DNA of 64,000 nt from CALZIK01 sp945787635 (GCA_947259725.1 CAMYNM010000016.1:1-64000), one strand, 5' to 3'. Shown: positions 18,340 through 29,018, numbered from the stretch's first letter. Made by a program: numbers and translations. Notes: a model not told the origin generated them from the letters alone.

Positions 18340-19512
18340 ATGAAGTCAATGATCAGCCGATTCCTGCGTTTGGAGTCGGCTAGCGGACTGTTACTGATTG
18401 GCGCGGCGGTCCTCGCGCTGCTTCTAGACAACTCGCCGCTCGCCTGGCTCTACGACGGACTGCTCGAGGTCCCAATGTCGGTGCGGATCGGGGCTCTGAA
18501 GCTCGACAAGCCTCTGCTTCTGTGGATCAACGACGGTTTGATGGCCGTGTTTTTTCTGCTCGTCGGCCTCGAGATCAAGCGCGAGGTCCTCAAGGGAGAG
18601 CTCTCGAGTCGCGCAACGGCGGCTTTGCCGGTACTGGCCGCCGTGGGAGGCATGGTCGCGCCGGCGCTCGTGTTCTTGGCGATAAACCAGGATGCGCCAG
18701 AGAACCTGAGGGGTTGGGCCATTCCGGCGGCTACCGATATCGCGTTCGCGCTCGGCATTCTGAAGCTCGCGGGACCCCGGGTTCCCCTCTCGATCAAGAT
18801 CTTTCTGACCGCGCTGGCGATCATTGATGACTTGGGCGCCATCGTGATCATCGCGATCTTCTACACCTCCCAGCTCTCGATGACCTCTCTCGGACTGGCC
18901 GCTCTCTTCGCGGTCGGCCTCTTCGCCCTCAACCGGCGAGGAGTCGTTCGATATACACCTTATGTGCTACTCGGCATCGGCCTTTGGGTCTGCGTGCTCA
19001 AGTCGGGTGTGCATGCCACGCTGGCCGGAGTCGTCATGGCGCTTGCGATTCCACTTCGAGGCGGCGGAGAGAACGACTCACCCCTGGAGAGCATGGAGCA
19101 CGCGCTTCACCCCTGGGTGGCTTTCCTGGTCATGCCAGTTTTCGCGTTCGCCAACGCGGGTGTCTCGGTCGCGGGGCTGACCCTGGGCGACCTGTTCGCG
19201 CCTTTGTCGCTCGGTATAGCTGCCGGGCTGATCGTCGGCAAGCAGGCGGGAGTCTTCCTCATGACGTGGCTGGCCGTCGTCTTAGGAATCGCGAAGCGGC
19301 CGGCGCAGGTTTCTTGGGCGCAGGTCTACGGTGCCTCGCTCCTTGCCGGAGTCGGATTCACCATGAGTCTGTTCATTGGCTCGCTTGCCTTCGAGGGGCC
19401 CGAGTATGCCTCGGCGGTGCGCGTCGGAGTGCTCAGCGGCTCGTTTGTCTGCGGCCTCCTCGGCTACATTGTCATGCGGTACGCACCCGCTCCGGGCCGG
19501 AGCTCGGACTAG
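18340..19512 (+). CDS. nhaA: Na+/H+ antiporter NhaA (390 aa)
   Basis: Inner-membrane antiporter that expels Na+ (or Li+) in exchange for 2 H+, for salt and alkaline-pH tolerance. Length equals the E. coli protein (388), and the functional aspartates fall at the same numbers: D133 in IPAATDIAFALGIL and the transport pair D163-D164 in ALAIIDDLGAIVIIAIF. About twelve membrane segments alternate through the sequence, including the GLEIKREVLKGELS loop near residues 77-90 typical of NhaA. ATG 18340 has GGAGATCAACG upstream. No nhaR regulator is next to it. Confidence 0.96.
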   Translation: MKSMISRFLRLESASGLLLIGAAVLALLLDNSPLAWLYDGLLEVPMSVRIGALKLDKPLLLWINDGLMAVFFLLVGLEIKREVLKGELSSRATAALPVLAAVGGMVAPALVFLAINQDAPENLRGWAIPAATDIAFALGILKLAGPRVPLSIKIFLTALAIIDDLGAIVIIAIFYTSQLSMTSLGLAALFAVGLFALNRRGVVRYTPYVLLGIGLWVCVLKSGVHATLAGVVMALAIPLRGGGENDSPLESMEHALHPWVAFLVMPVFAFANAGVSVAGLTLGDLFAPLSLGIAAGLIVGKQAGVFLMTWLAVVLGIAKRPAQVSWAQVYGASLLAGVGFTMSLFIGSLAFEGPEYASAVRVGVLSGSFVCGLLGYIVMRYAPAPGRSSD

Positions 19513-19822
19513 GACCTCGAGTTCGAATGAAGGCCTATCCCCATCGAGGGAAGAGATCAGTTTGTGTTCCTGACTGACCTCACACTGCGCGCAAAAGCCC
19601 TTCTGGGCAGCCTCGGGATCCGACCGTATGTCGCACCAGTCGTACCTCAGCCGAGGGTCTGATGGATTGACCGTCGCGAATGCGAATGCCGGCATCAGCT
19701 GGCGGTCTGTGCCTCGCCTTCCCTCGCGGCTAAGCTCATGTCCCTCAGTGAGTTAAGGACTCGAGCCCGTTGGGGACACCAATGTTCTCGTTGTAAGTTG
19801 CTGTAAAATAATGGCTTACGGT
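19513..19822. repeat. 310-bp intergenic region containing a dispersed repeat
   Basis: Contains GCTAAGCTCATGTCCCTCAG at 19729-19748, repeated exactly at 26448-26467 and followed in both copies by a GAG(G)TAA-like continuation and then CCCGTTGGGGACAC (19766-19779 and 26514-26527). The last motif, shortened to CCCGTTGGGGAC, occurs again at 22324-22335. This looks like one small degenerate dispersed repeat family. No protein-coding frame is convincing here. Confidence 0.55.
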
Positions 19823-22141
19823 TCATTTTCCGGGCCGTCCACCGAACTCCTGCCGCAGCATCTGCCAGCGCGACTCGAGCTGTGTCATTACGTCCTTGAA
19901 GTCCGGTTGTTGGCGCAGAGAATCGAAGTGAGAATCGACCGAGAAGGCTGGATAGTTCGGCATACCTGTCCGCGTCGCTCTGTCCAGCTCCTTCGCCGCC
20001 CGCGATCCATCGCCTAATGTGGCATAGGCCGCCGCTGCGTAGTGGTAGGAGTGGTGCGCATGAGAGACTGACTTTCGTTCCGCGAATGCAGCCTCGAGGG
20101 ATGAACTCGCCCTTTCCAGTTCTCCTCGCTTGGCCCAGAGAAGACCCTCCAATGTCAGGAGAAGAGCGTCCTCGCCGACGATTGCTTTCGCCGAGCGAAT
20201 CGCGTCTTCTGCCTCCTCGAGCCTTCCGAGATAGACCAAGGGGATGGGGTGCAGAATATAACCGAATGGCGATGCCGGATCCTTCTTGATGCCCCTCTTC
20301 ATGTAGTCGAGAAAGCTCTCCGAATCGCCCATCCACCCGAGCGTTTCGCCCTTGACGATCATGGACATCAAGTCGTCGGGCTGGATCTCCATAGCCTCGT
20401 TCACGATGGCCAGAGCCTCCTCGTGCAACCCGACGTGGGTCAGTACGACCGAACGCCATAAGGGGGCATCGTAGGGATGCGCATGGTGCCCACATGCCCT
20501 GGTCAGGTCCCGCAACGCCTCTGCGTTCTGGAAGCCCTGATGATGGGACCACAACATGCGACCCCTGGCCGTCCAAGCATCGGGATCGTTCGGGTCCAGT
20601 GCCAAGGCTCTTTCGATGGCTCTCTCGGCTTGCTCGAACCATGCCGGCGTAGGATCGAAGAGAGCGCCCATTTCCACAAGGGCTCCCGAGAGCCGTGCCC
20701 AACCGTTGGAGAAACTTGGGTCGAGCTCCACTGCCGAGCGGAGTAGTTCGATGGCCTGACTCGTATCCCCGGCGGTCCAGCGAAGAAGGTGCTCGCTGGC
20801 CCGCAGGTACTTTTCGTAGGCGAGCGGGTTGGACGTCGGCGGTTCCTCCGTTGGTTCTCTAGATCCAACACCCAGGCCACCGCTGAGCGTCGCGGCGACT
20901 TGATCTTGGAGACCAAAGAGATCAGCTAGGATTCCATCGAGCTTGACGGAGAAGATGGTGGATCCGCCCGGTGCGTCCCAGGCCTGCACCTGAACCCGGA
21001 TGCTGCTTCCGAGCGTCTGGATGCTTCCCTCGACCACAACGTCGACTTTGAGCTCCCGAGCTACTTGCATGGGATCGAAGGCCTGATCCGCGTACCGCAT
21101 CACTGCGCTGGTGGGGCGAAGCACCAGTTCGGGAATCGAGCTGAGGTCGTGTGAAACGGCCTCTGCAAGGGCCAGGCTGAGGAATTCGTACTCGTCTCCA
21201 CCGGACAGCATCTTGAAGGGGAGGACGACGACGGCTCGCCGACCGTCGGTTTCAATCGTGGGCGGGCGCGAATGTTGTCCTGCAGGGGACTCCAGTTGTA
21301 AGCGTTTGAGATCGGCGCGGATCTGCGCAGCGCTCTGATATCGGAGATCCCGGTCCTTCTCGAGGGCTCTGCCAAGCACCCGTTCGAACTCGTCAGGTAG
21401 CTTCGGGTTGATGCTCTTCGCACAGGCCGGTGTCTTGTTGAGAATCTCGTCAAAGACCACCGCCGAGGTTGCGCCCACGAACGGCCTTGTTCCGGTTGCC
21501 ATCTCGTAGATCACGATGCCGAGCGAGAAGAGATCGGTACGAGCGTCGAGGATTTCGCCCCGTGCCTGTTCGGGCGACATGTAAGACACGGTTCCCATCG
21601 ATGTGCCGAGTCGGGTCAAGGCCTCTTTCTGGGTTTCGGTGGGCTGTTCGGAGAGTAGCTCCGGCTCTTCTCTGGTGATCTTCGCCAAACCGAAGTCGAG
21701 CACCTTGGCGTCGCCGCGGCCGGTCACGAAGAGGTTGGCCGGCTTGATGTCGCGGTGGGCGATGCCGGCGGCGTGGGCCGCTCCCAGGGCGTCTGCGATC
21801 TGAATCCCCAGCCGGACCACTTCTGAGGCAGGCATGGGGCTGCCTCCAATGCGATGCTGGAGAGTCGTTCCCTCCATTAGCTCCATCACCAGGAAGGGTG
21901 TGCCGTCGTGCTCGCCGATGTCGTGGATGGTGCAGATATGAGGGTGGTTGAGGGCGGAAGCGGCCTGGGCTTCGCGCTCGAACCGCTGCAAGGCCTCGTG
22001 GTCTCGAGCCAGTTCTTCTGGCAGGAACTTCACCGCCACCGGCCGGTGCAGCCGGACGTCTTCGGCCTTGTAAACGACGCCCATGCCGCCGGCGCCGAGC
22101 TTCTCGAGGATTCTGTAGTGAGAGACGGTCTCGCCGATCAT
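19823..22141 (-). CDS. Ser/Thr protein kinase with TolB-like domain and TPR repeats (772 aa)
   Basis: Eukaryotic-type (Hanks) kinase: glycine loop GAGGMG at residues 16-21, catalytic Lys38 in VAVKFL, HRDIKPAN (HRD at 129-131), DFG at 149-151, activation segment ending in MSPEQARGE. After about residue 290 there is a FlgO/TolB-like alpha/beta domain (VVVLPFKMLSGGDEYEFL; VDVVVEGSIQ) as in bacterial adenylate cyclase-TPR proteins, then several TPR-type helical pairs (FSNGWARLSGALVEMG; DPDAWTARGRMLWSHHQGF). No transmembrane segment is apparent, so it is likely cytosolic. Such multidomain kinases are abundant in Acidobacteriota and Myxococcota. Substrate unknown. Monocistronic on the minus strand. 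Confidence 0.9.
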   Translation of the reverse strand: MIGETVSHYRILEKLGAGGMGVVYKAEDVRLHRPVAVKFLPEELARDHEALQRFEREAQAASALNHPHICTIHDIGEHDGTPFLVMELMEGTTLQHRIGGSPMPASEVVRLGIQIADALGAAHAAGIAHRDIKPANLFVTGRGDAKVLDFGLAKITREEPELLSEQPTETQKEALTRLGTSMGTVSYMSPEQARGEILDARTDLFSLGIVIYEMATGTRPFVGATSAVVFDEILNKTPACAKSINPKLPDEFERVLGRALEKDRDLRYQSAAQIRADLKRLQLESPAGQHSRPPTIETDGRRAVVVLPFKMLSGGDEYEFLSLALAEAVSHDLSSIPELVLRPTSAVMRYADQAFDPMQVARELKVDVVVEGSIQTLGSSIRVQVQAWDAPGGSTIFSVKLDGILADLFGLQDQVAATLSGGLGVGSREPTEEPPTSNPLAYEKYLRASEHLLRWTAGDTSQAIELLRSAVELDPSFSNGWARLSGALVEMGALFDPTPAWFEQAERAIERALALDPNDPDAWTARGRMLWSHHQGFQNAEALRDLTRACGHHAHPYDAPLWRSVVLTHVGLHEEALAIVNEAMEIQPDDLMSMIVKGETLGWMGDSESFLDYMKRGIKKDPASPFGYILHPIPLVYLGRLEEAEDAIRSAKAIVGEDALLLTLEGLLWAKRGELERASSSLEAAFAERKSVSHAHHSYHYAAAAYATLGDGSRAAKELDRATRTGMPNYPAFSVDSHFDSLRQQPDFKDVMTQLESRWQMLRQEFGGRPGK

Positions 22142-22542
22142 GAAGATCCCGGGACGGAGCTGCGGGCAATCCAGTGACTACAAGTCTGGCGTCTATCCTA
22201 CAGTGATGGAGTCGTCGTCCATCGTCGCGGCCCTACCAGCGTCCTCCGCCGCTCGCGCCTTTCGTGTTGGTTCCAAGTGGGTTGTAGAGACAGAGTCTCT
22301 CGCGAGCGGGGTTCCAGGTCTCCCCCGTTGGGGACTTCATGCGCACAGTTGTCCGACCAATAGCCGAGCGCGGGCGCGAGAGTCCTCAACTGGCAGAAGG
22401 AGGTTTCAAATTACTCCCGTTTGGGTGCCCCAATGGGGATCACTTGGAATCCCTGGATTTTCCCGCGGGAGAACTTTGTGCGACGGCCAGGTGCACGTCG
22501 TTGTGGACGGTACCGCAGCCGCCGGCAGGTTAGGGTTGAGCG
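22142..22542. other. 401-bp intergenic region between divergent kinase and methyltransferase
   Basis: Must contain promoters for both divergent genes; none is clear enough to mark. It holds one copy of the short motif CCCGTTGGGGAC (22324-22335) shared with the repeats near 19.77 and 26.52 kb, and a more diverged variant near 22412. No plausible reading frame. Confidence 0.4.
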
Positions 22543-23229
22543 ATGGCCGAGACCGACTCGCGTTATTGGAAGCGGCACGCTCGTCGCTATGACCGTGCCA
22601 CTCTCTTTCTGAATCGGCGCTTCGGTGCGATGGCCGATCGGGTCGCCGAGTCGATTCGGGGCTCGCAGCGGGTTCTGGAGATCGCGGCCGGCACGGGGTT
22701 GGTCACGGCTCGGATTGCGCACGCGGTCGACTCCCTCGTCGCGACGGATCGCTCTCCGGAGATGCTTGCCATTCTGAGAGCGCGCAAGACTGCAGAGGGG
22801 CTCACCAACGTCGAGGTCGAGGAGGGGGACGCTCTGGCGCTGGGCTTTCCGGATGGCTCCTTCGATGGAGTCGTGATTGCGAATCTCCTGCATCTGCTAT
22901 CGGATCCTGGGCAAGCGCTCGACGAGGCACGCAGGGTGCTCGGCTCAGGTGGGCTTCTCGCTGCACCAACTTTCTGCCACGGCGAAACGCCCGTGTCGCA
23001 GATCGTCTCGCGCCTTCTCGGCCTCACGGGCTTCCGTGTCGTCACTCGCTTTGCAGGTGGCGCTCTGCGACAGCTGCTCAGCCATCATGGCTTTACCGTG
23101 CAAGAGGAGGCTCTCTTCCCCGGACTGCTACCGATCCGTCTCATCGTTGCCAGAGCCCGAGCGGTCCGGGCTGGAAGAGAGGAGAAGCTACCGCAGAAGC
23201 CTCAGCCCGTTGGCGACGACCAGGAGTGA
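22543..23229 (+). CDS. Class I SAM-dependent methyltransferase (228 aa)
   Basis: Rossmann-type methyltransferase of the UbiE/Methyltransf_11 group: motif I VLEIAAGTG (residues 44-52) binds SAM, the acidic residue at the end of strand 2 is in SLVATDRSPEML, motif II/post-I is VEEGDALALGFPDGSFDGVV, and motif III is LGSGGLLAAPTFCHGET. It probably methylates a small molecule or lipid quinone-like substrate, but the substrate cannot be told. ATG 22543 with GGTTAGGG upstream. A second, about 78% identical copy of only its last third lies at 28551-28784. Confidence 0.88.
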   Translation: MAETDSRYWKRHARRYDRATLFLNRRFGAMADRVAESIRGSQRVLEIAAGTGLVTARIAHAVDSLVATDRSPEMLAILRARKTAEGLTNVEVEEGDALALGFPDGSFDGVVIANLLHLLSDPGQALDEARRVLGSGGLLAAPTFCHGETPVSQIVSRLLGLTGFRVVTRFAGGALRQLLSHHGFTVQEEALFPGLLPIRLIVARARAVRAGREEKLPQKPQPVGDDQE

Positions 23230-23280
23230 GGCTCTCATGTCTGGGAGTTTCTCGAGGTCGTTCGGGCCTGCTTTTTGAAC

Positions 23281-23709
23281 CTAGAGAGTGAGTAGGTGTT
23301 CGGAGCTCGCGCCCGCCACTGCGGACAGCGGGACGGCGCGGTCGAAGGTTGCGAGGCGGCAGCCGTGCGCGATAGCGAGGGAGAGAAGATAGACATCGGT
23401 GACTTGCCTTGATCCGTGAACGCGGTCGGCGAGGATGACTTCGTCGAGGATGCTGACATCGGAGGGCAGGAATCGATGATGCTTGGTGGCGGTTGCCCGC
23501 CGTAGCCGTTCGGTAGCTTCCGCCGTTGAGACAGGGCTCGGGTAACGTACCTGTGTCACGACTCGGACGAAGCCGTTTTGTGTGATTGCGCAGGACGCCC
23601 AGCCGTGTCCTATGTCGCGCTCGAGCCAGGAACGGGCCGTTCGGTGGTCGACATGGTCGGAATCCAGGAGGGCGAGAAGCACGTTGACGTCGAGAAGCGC
23701 GCGCATCAC
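23281..23709 (-). CDS. vapC: PIN-domain ribonuclease toxin, VapC family (142 aa)
   Basis: Small PIN-domain endoribonuclease of a type II toxin-antitoxin pair. The first acidic catalytic residue is D7 in RALLDVNVLLALL. Later conserved acids lie in QVTDVYLLSLA and ATFDRAVPL. The size is typical (130-145 aa). The start ATG overlaps the stop of the upstream antitoxin by 4 nt (ATGA), implying translational coupling. The last about 85 bp of this gene and flank are repeated as a relic at about 26545-26632. A second, different VapC is at 55341. Confidence 0.9.
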   Translation of the reverse strand: MMRALLDVNVLLALLDSDHVDHRTARSWLERDIGHGWASCAITQNGFVRVVTQVRYPSPVSTAEATERLRRATATKHHRFLPSDVSILDEVILADRVHGSRQVTDVYLLSLAIAHGCRLATFDRAVPLSAVAGASSEHLLTL

Positions 23710-23948
23710 TCCAATTCGTCCTCGAGCAGGCTTGCAATCAGGTCGTTAGAGATAGCAGGACCGCGGCGGGGCAGCGGCTGGAAGCCGTAGAAGGCGCCAC
23801 CCTCGGCGATCTCGCCGGCGTTGGGATCGTTAGTCAATGCCTCACGCGCCAGTTCGGAGAGGACTTCCCCTGCGCTCCGGCCTTGGCGGCGCGCGCGTTC
23901 CTTGACCGCTAGCAGAACGTCTTCTGCGAGGTTTAGAGTAGTGCGCAT
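23706..23948 (-). CDS. vapB: VapB-type ribbon-helix-helix antitoxin (80 aa)
   Basis: Opens with MRTTLNLAEDVLLAVKERAR, the N-terminal strand and helix of an RHH/CopG-like DNA-binding domain. Its C-terminal 40 residues, rich in acidic and hydrophobic residues (NDLIASLLEDELE), would block the PIN active site. It is translationally coupled to vapC. Immediately upstream of the start, GCATCAGATGT (23949-23959) matches the half-site that forms an inverted repeat before the second antitoxin gene (56021-56055), suggesting a shared autoregulatory operator type. Confidence 0.88.
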   Translation of the reverse strand: MRTTLNLAEDVLLAVKERARRQGRSAGEVLSELAREALTNDPNAGEIAEGGAFYGFQPLPRRGPAISNDLIASLLEDELE

Positions 23949-24085
23949 GCATCAGATGTTAACACATCACCTATCCAGTCTGGCACGCAACTGTTCCATT
24001 GCCGAGACAATCCTCGTTCTCATGCAGGAGTGGGGTAGCGCGTTCAAGGGCCGTCGGCTTGGCGAAGAAACGCTATGCGTTGTGG

Positions 24086-26281
<2,196 letters not shown>

Positions 26282-26293
26282 CGTTTGTCTCAA

Positions 26294-26861
26294 TCCTGTT
26301 CTGTGTATTTCTCCGACCTACTTTTTATACAAGGATTGTGAGTGTTTGGGAAGAGATGATGCGCGGTTGTCGGGCCATCGCGCGGGAAAGGGCCCGAATC
26401 TGCTCGGGTGTCTCCCGCGTCCAGGAGCGGAAGGCGCGGAAGACACGGCTAAGCTCATGTCCCTCAGCGAGGTAAAGGCGTTCAGTTGGGCGAAAACGGT
26501 GTTCCAAATCTCTCCCGTTGGGGACACGAATCGGACCTGCGTTTTGAACCCTGGAGAGTGAGAAGGCGTTCGGAGCTCGCGCCCGCCACTGCGGACAGCG
26601 GGACCGCGCGGTCGAAGTTTCGCGACGCTGTGACGATGCGCTCCCAGACCTTCCGCTGGTGTCGACGTCGACCGGCGCAGGCACAATATCGGCGCCCGGC
26701 GCGTCCCAGCTCTCTTCATCCCATGTACTCTGCGCGACGAGTTTATCTGGTGTCCGGGGAGCGCTGCCCGGGGCAAGAACACGAACGGCTAGCCCGATAC
26801 TTGTTTCCTAGAGCGAAGGTCCGGTTACGGTCGCCAGCGACGCTACGCGCAGCAGGCCTCT
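26294..26861. repeat. 568-bp gene-poor region with repeat copy and decayed fragments
   Basis: Contains the second copy of the 20-bp repeat GCTAAGCTCATGTCCCTCAG (26448-26467) followed by CCCGTTGGGGACAC (26514-26527), then a vapC 3' relic (separate entry). From about 26640 to 26860 nothing recognisable was found. The katG promoter should lie at the left end, but no motif is clear. Confidence 0.55.
26545..26632 (-). pseudogene. vapC 3'-end relic (duplicate of 23275-23360)
   Basis: On the minus strand this encodes NFDRAVPLSAVAGASSERLL, nearly the same as the end of the intact VapC (TFDRAVPLSAVAGASSEHLL). The DNA similarity continues beyond the stop codon region (GAACC-TGGAGAGTGAG on both). Only about 25 codons remain; the rest of the toxin and its antitoxin are absent. 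The stop codon of the parent is changed, so the frame runs on. Confidence 0.75.
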
Positions 26862-27653
26862 CTAACAGGTGATGATCTTGGCCCCGCTGCTGGTTATGTT
26901 GAAGCAGGGATCTACGTCGAGCATGGTGTTGAGAAGCCGGTTTGCTTCGTCGCGGGCGAAGTCCTTCATCGTCGTGTTGCTGTGCTGTGCGTCCGCCTCG
27001 AAGGCGTACCACCAGAGCCATAGGATCTGATACCCGACCGCGCCCCTGCCGCTGGGCGAGCCGAATCCGCCGCAGCCGTCCCGGTACTTCTCGTCGCACG
27101 AATTGCTGCGGGCCGAGCATTTGTTGCTGCCGTCGTTGCCGTTGTGCCCGCACCAGTCGGCATGCCGGGCCTCGTGGACGAGGGTCCCGGCGCGCTCCAC
27201 GACGTTCTCGTTGTAGAAGAACGGAATGTACAGGTTGGTGTAGTTGTCGATGATGGGTCCCCACTTGGTGTACGCCCGGCTCGAGCCGTTTCCGCATCGT
27301 GCGTCCAGTTCGTCGATCTCCCGGATGGTGTAGTTGCCCGCCCAGCGAAGGAAGTTGCCACTGAAGTCGCCCGTATTCGTGGCTTCGTTCGGTGAGGCGT
27401 AGTTGACGAGCTGGATCGCCTGGAAAGTGCGAGCCAACGGCTTTCGCAGGTCGCACGCTGCGTGCCAGCCGAAGCCGTCGTCCCAATCACCTTTGTCGAA
27501 ATCATAGGCATCCCAATAGAAATCGACCCACGGCTGGGTGCACCAGAAGCCGATCTGAACAGCCGGCTCGGTCGTTCGGGTGGTATCGCATTCGGCAGCT
27601 TCAAGAGCCGTGCCGAAGGTGAAGATGAGGCAGATGCACAGCGCCGTTCGCAT
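26862..27653 (-). CDS. Secreted cysteine-rich protein with HExxHxxxxxH motif, putative zinc metallopeptidase (263 aa)
   Basis: Signal peptide (MRTALCICLIFTFGTALEAA), then a mature chain with ten cysteines spread along its length, suggesting disulphides and an extracytoplasmic location. In the centre is LVHEARHADWCGHNG: H160-E161-x-x-H164 plus H170, exactly the spacing of a metzincin-like zinc site (HExxHxxxxxH), though the usual Gly is Trp. The region is rich in aromatic residues (WVDFYWDAYDFDKGDW; ILWLWWYAFEADAQ). I cannot place it in a named family. It is the second gene of a two-gene unit, 18 bp after the HEAT-like secreted protein at 27672. A protease role is inference from the motif alone. 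Confidence 0.6.
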   Translation of the reverse strand: MRTALCICLIFTFGTALEAAECDTTRTTEPAVQIGFWCTQPWVDFYWDAYDFDKGDWDDGFGWHAACDLRKPLARTFQAIQLVNYASPNEATNTGDFSGNFLRWAGNYTIREIDELDARCGNGSSRAYTKWGPIIDNYTNLYIPFFYNENVVERAGTLVHEARHADWCGHNGNDGSNKCSARSNSCDEKYRDGCGGFGSPSGRGAVGYQILWLWWYAFEADAQHSNTTMKDFARDEANRLLNTMLDVDPCFNITSSGAKIITC

Positions 27654-27671
27654 TTGTCTGGAGACCTCCTC

Positions 27672-28415
27672 CTACCTGCTGCCCGGCCCATCGGGCGGTT
27701 TCGTCTTTGGTGTATCGGGTTTGGGCTCCACCTTGTAGCGCTTCGCGCCAGGCTTGGACGGCTGCGCTTTGCGCTCCGGATTGGGGTTGTAGTCGGCTTG
27801 GTCGGCCTCGTCCTGTTCGAGAGCAGCGCGAGCGTCCACGCGGCGTGTGCCCGGAAGCTCTGCGCCGAGCTCGAATAAGCTGGCGGTGACGGCGTTTCTC
27901 AACGGCCCGCCGAGCTCGTACAGCTGCTTCAACTGGTCGATCGCTTTAAGCTTCTCCAGTCCGACAACGGCCCTCAGCCGGATTCGATACTCCCGCGCAT
28001 AGAGGTTCTCGTCGGCGCGCGGGTCGGGAAGTGACCACCTGGCGATGTCGTAGAGCGTGAGTACACTCTCGGGACGGCCCAGATAGCCCATCAGATTGAC
28101 CACCCGCCAGCGCATGGAATTGAGCTCCGCCGATTGTCGCGGATCGGCCCGCAGCTTTCGGGTCAGCTCGTTGTATAGATCCTCCACCACCCGGGCGACG
28201 GGCGCTCCGAGCTCGATGAGCTCGTGCAGCGAGGCCTCGAGAGCCTCGTCCTGCTCGAGCTCTCCCATAAGCTTCAGGTGGTGGTAGACCTTCTCCCGGA
28301 TGCAGTCTTCGGCGCATTCCTCCTTCTGCGCCGTGCTCATGCTCGGCACCAAGAAGAGGAGCATCATGGCAAGCGCCAGAGCGCCCGTCTTGCGAGATGG
28401 ACTCCTACGGGGCAT
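27672..28415 (-). CDS. Secreted helical-repeat protein of unknown function (247 aa)
   Basis: Signal peptide (TGALALAMMLLFLVPSMSTA), a short Cys pair (EECAEDCI), then about 130 residues of regular amphipathic helices (VVEDLYNELTRKL; WRVVNLMGYLGRPESVLTLY; RAVVGLEKLKAIDQLKQLYE) resembling HEAT or ARM repeats. A charged Pro/Lys-rich low-complexity tail of about 50 residues ends in P-P-D-G-P-G-S-R. It is first in the unit with the HExxH protein, which suggests it could be a partner, chaperone or inhibitor; this is inferred only from position. No family recognised. Confidence 0.6.
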   Translation of the reverse strand: MPRRSPSRKTGALALAMMLLFLVPSMSTAQKEECAEDCIREKVYHHLKLMGELEQDEALEASLHELIELGAPVARVVEDLYNELTRKLRADPRQSAELNSMRWRVVNLMGYLGRPESVLTLYDIARWSLPDPRADENLYAREYRIRLRAVVGLEKLKAIDQLKQLYELGGPLRNAVTASLFELGAELPGTRRVDARAALEQDEADQADYNPNPERKAQPSKPGAKRYKVEPKPDTPKTKPPDGPGSR

Positions 28416-28550
28416 CGTTGCTTACTCCAAGCACTGCGTAGCTCCTTTCCTCGACTCGTGTCCCGGCTTGCTCCGGACGCTAAGGAGTATCTCAAATAAT
28501 TATGGAAAGACATTATGTCAGATTCTGCAGAGAGTCAATCCCTGATTGGG

Positions 28551-28784
28551 CGCCGGGTCCTCGGTTCAGGTGGGCTTCTCGCCGCACCAACGTTCTGTCA
28601 CGGCGAGACGGCTGTGGCGCAGATTGTTTCGCGCCTCCTCGGTCTTACGGGCTTCCCCGTGGTGAGTCGTTTTGCGGGAGGCGGCCTGCGAGAGCTGGTC
28701 GGCCACCATCGCTTTACCGTGAAACAGGAGGTCCCTTTCACGGGGCTGCTGCCGATCCGCCTTATCGTCGCGAGGGCTTCTTAG
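28551..28784 (+). pseudogene. Methyltransferase C-terminal third, truncated duplicate of 22931-23157
   Basis: Encodes RRVLGSGGLLAAPTFCHGET through LLPIRLIVARAS, aligning without gaps to the end of the methyltransferase at 22543-23229 (roughly 78% identical at DNA level by eye). The SAM-binding N-terminal two-thirds are missing. An ATG at 28515 places 12 unrelated codons in front and keeps an 89-residue open frame, but motif I is absent, so methyltransferase activity is not expected. Stop at 28784 is 12 codons earlier than in the parent. Confidence 0.8.
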
Positions 28785-28833
28785 GTTTCTTCCTGGCGGG
28801 CGGGCGGCCCCAGGAGAGTACAATCACCGTGCT

Positions 28834-28911
28834 TTGATCGCAGGGCACCTTCCCCACCGCAAGATCACCGCCGAGATCGGCGCCGGCGGCATGGACGAGG
28901 TTTATCGAGCG
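28834..28911 (+). pseudogene. Ser/Thr protein kinase N-terminal fragment
   Basis: About 26 codons beginning TTG-ATC-GCA-GGG encode IAGHLPHRKITAEIGAGGMD then EVYRA. This is the glycine-rich loop start of an acidobacterial-type Ser/Thr kinase (usual form KI-x-x-x-I/L-G-x-G-G-M-G-E-V-Y-x-A). The catalytic lysine and everything after are missing; the frame continues straight into an OmpR-type winged-helix end. The second-last Gly of the loop is Asp here. Relic only. Confidence 0.7.
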
Positions 28912-29018
28912 CCGTTCGGCTGCAGCAACGTCGTCAATCCGGTCGTGCGCACTCTCCGGCGGAAGCTCGGGCCGTGCTCCGGGCACTCGAGACCGTGATG
29001 GGACACGGGTACCGGTTG
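28912..29018 (+). pseudogene. OmpR/PhoB-type winged-helix C-terminal fragment (frameshifted)
   Basis: In the same frame as the kinase relic: CSNVVNPVVRTLRRKLGP, matching the recognition-helix block of OmpR-family regulators (NVVxVxIRxLRRKLG). The frame stops near 29000. One frame over, LETVMGHGYRLK matches the closing beta-hairpin (I-x-T-V-x-G-x-G-Y-R-L). A frameshift or small deletion therefore separates the two halves. The fragment runs into the signal peptide of the next gene and obscures its true start. Confidence 0.65.

Noticed and set aside
23281..23948. VapBC pair as part of a larger defence island with katG
   Set aside because: No further defence genes are nearby and katG is an ordinary housekeeping enzyme, so a link would be speculation.
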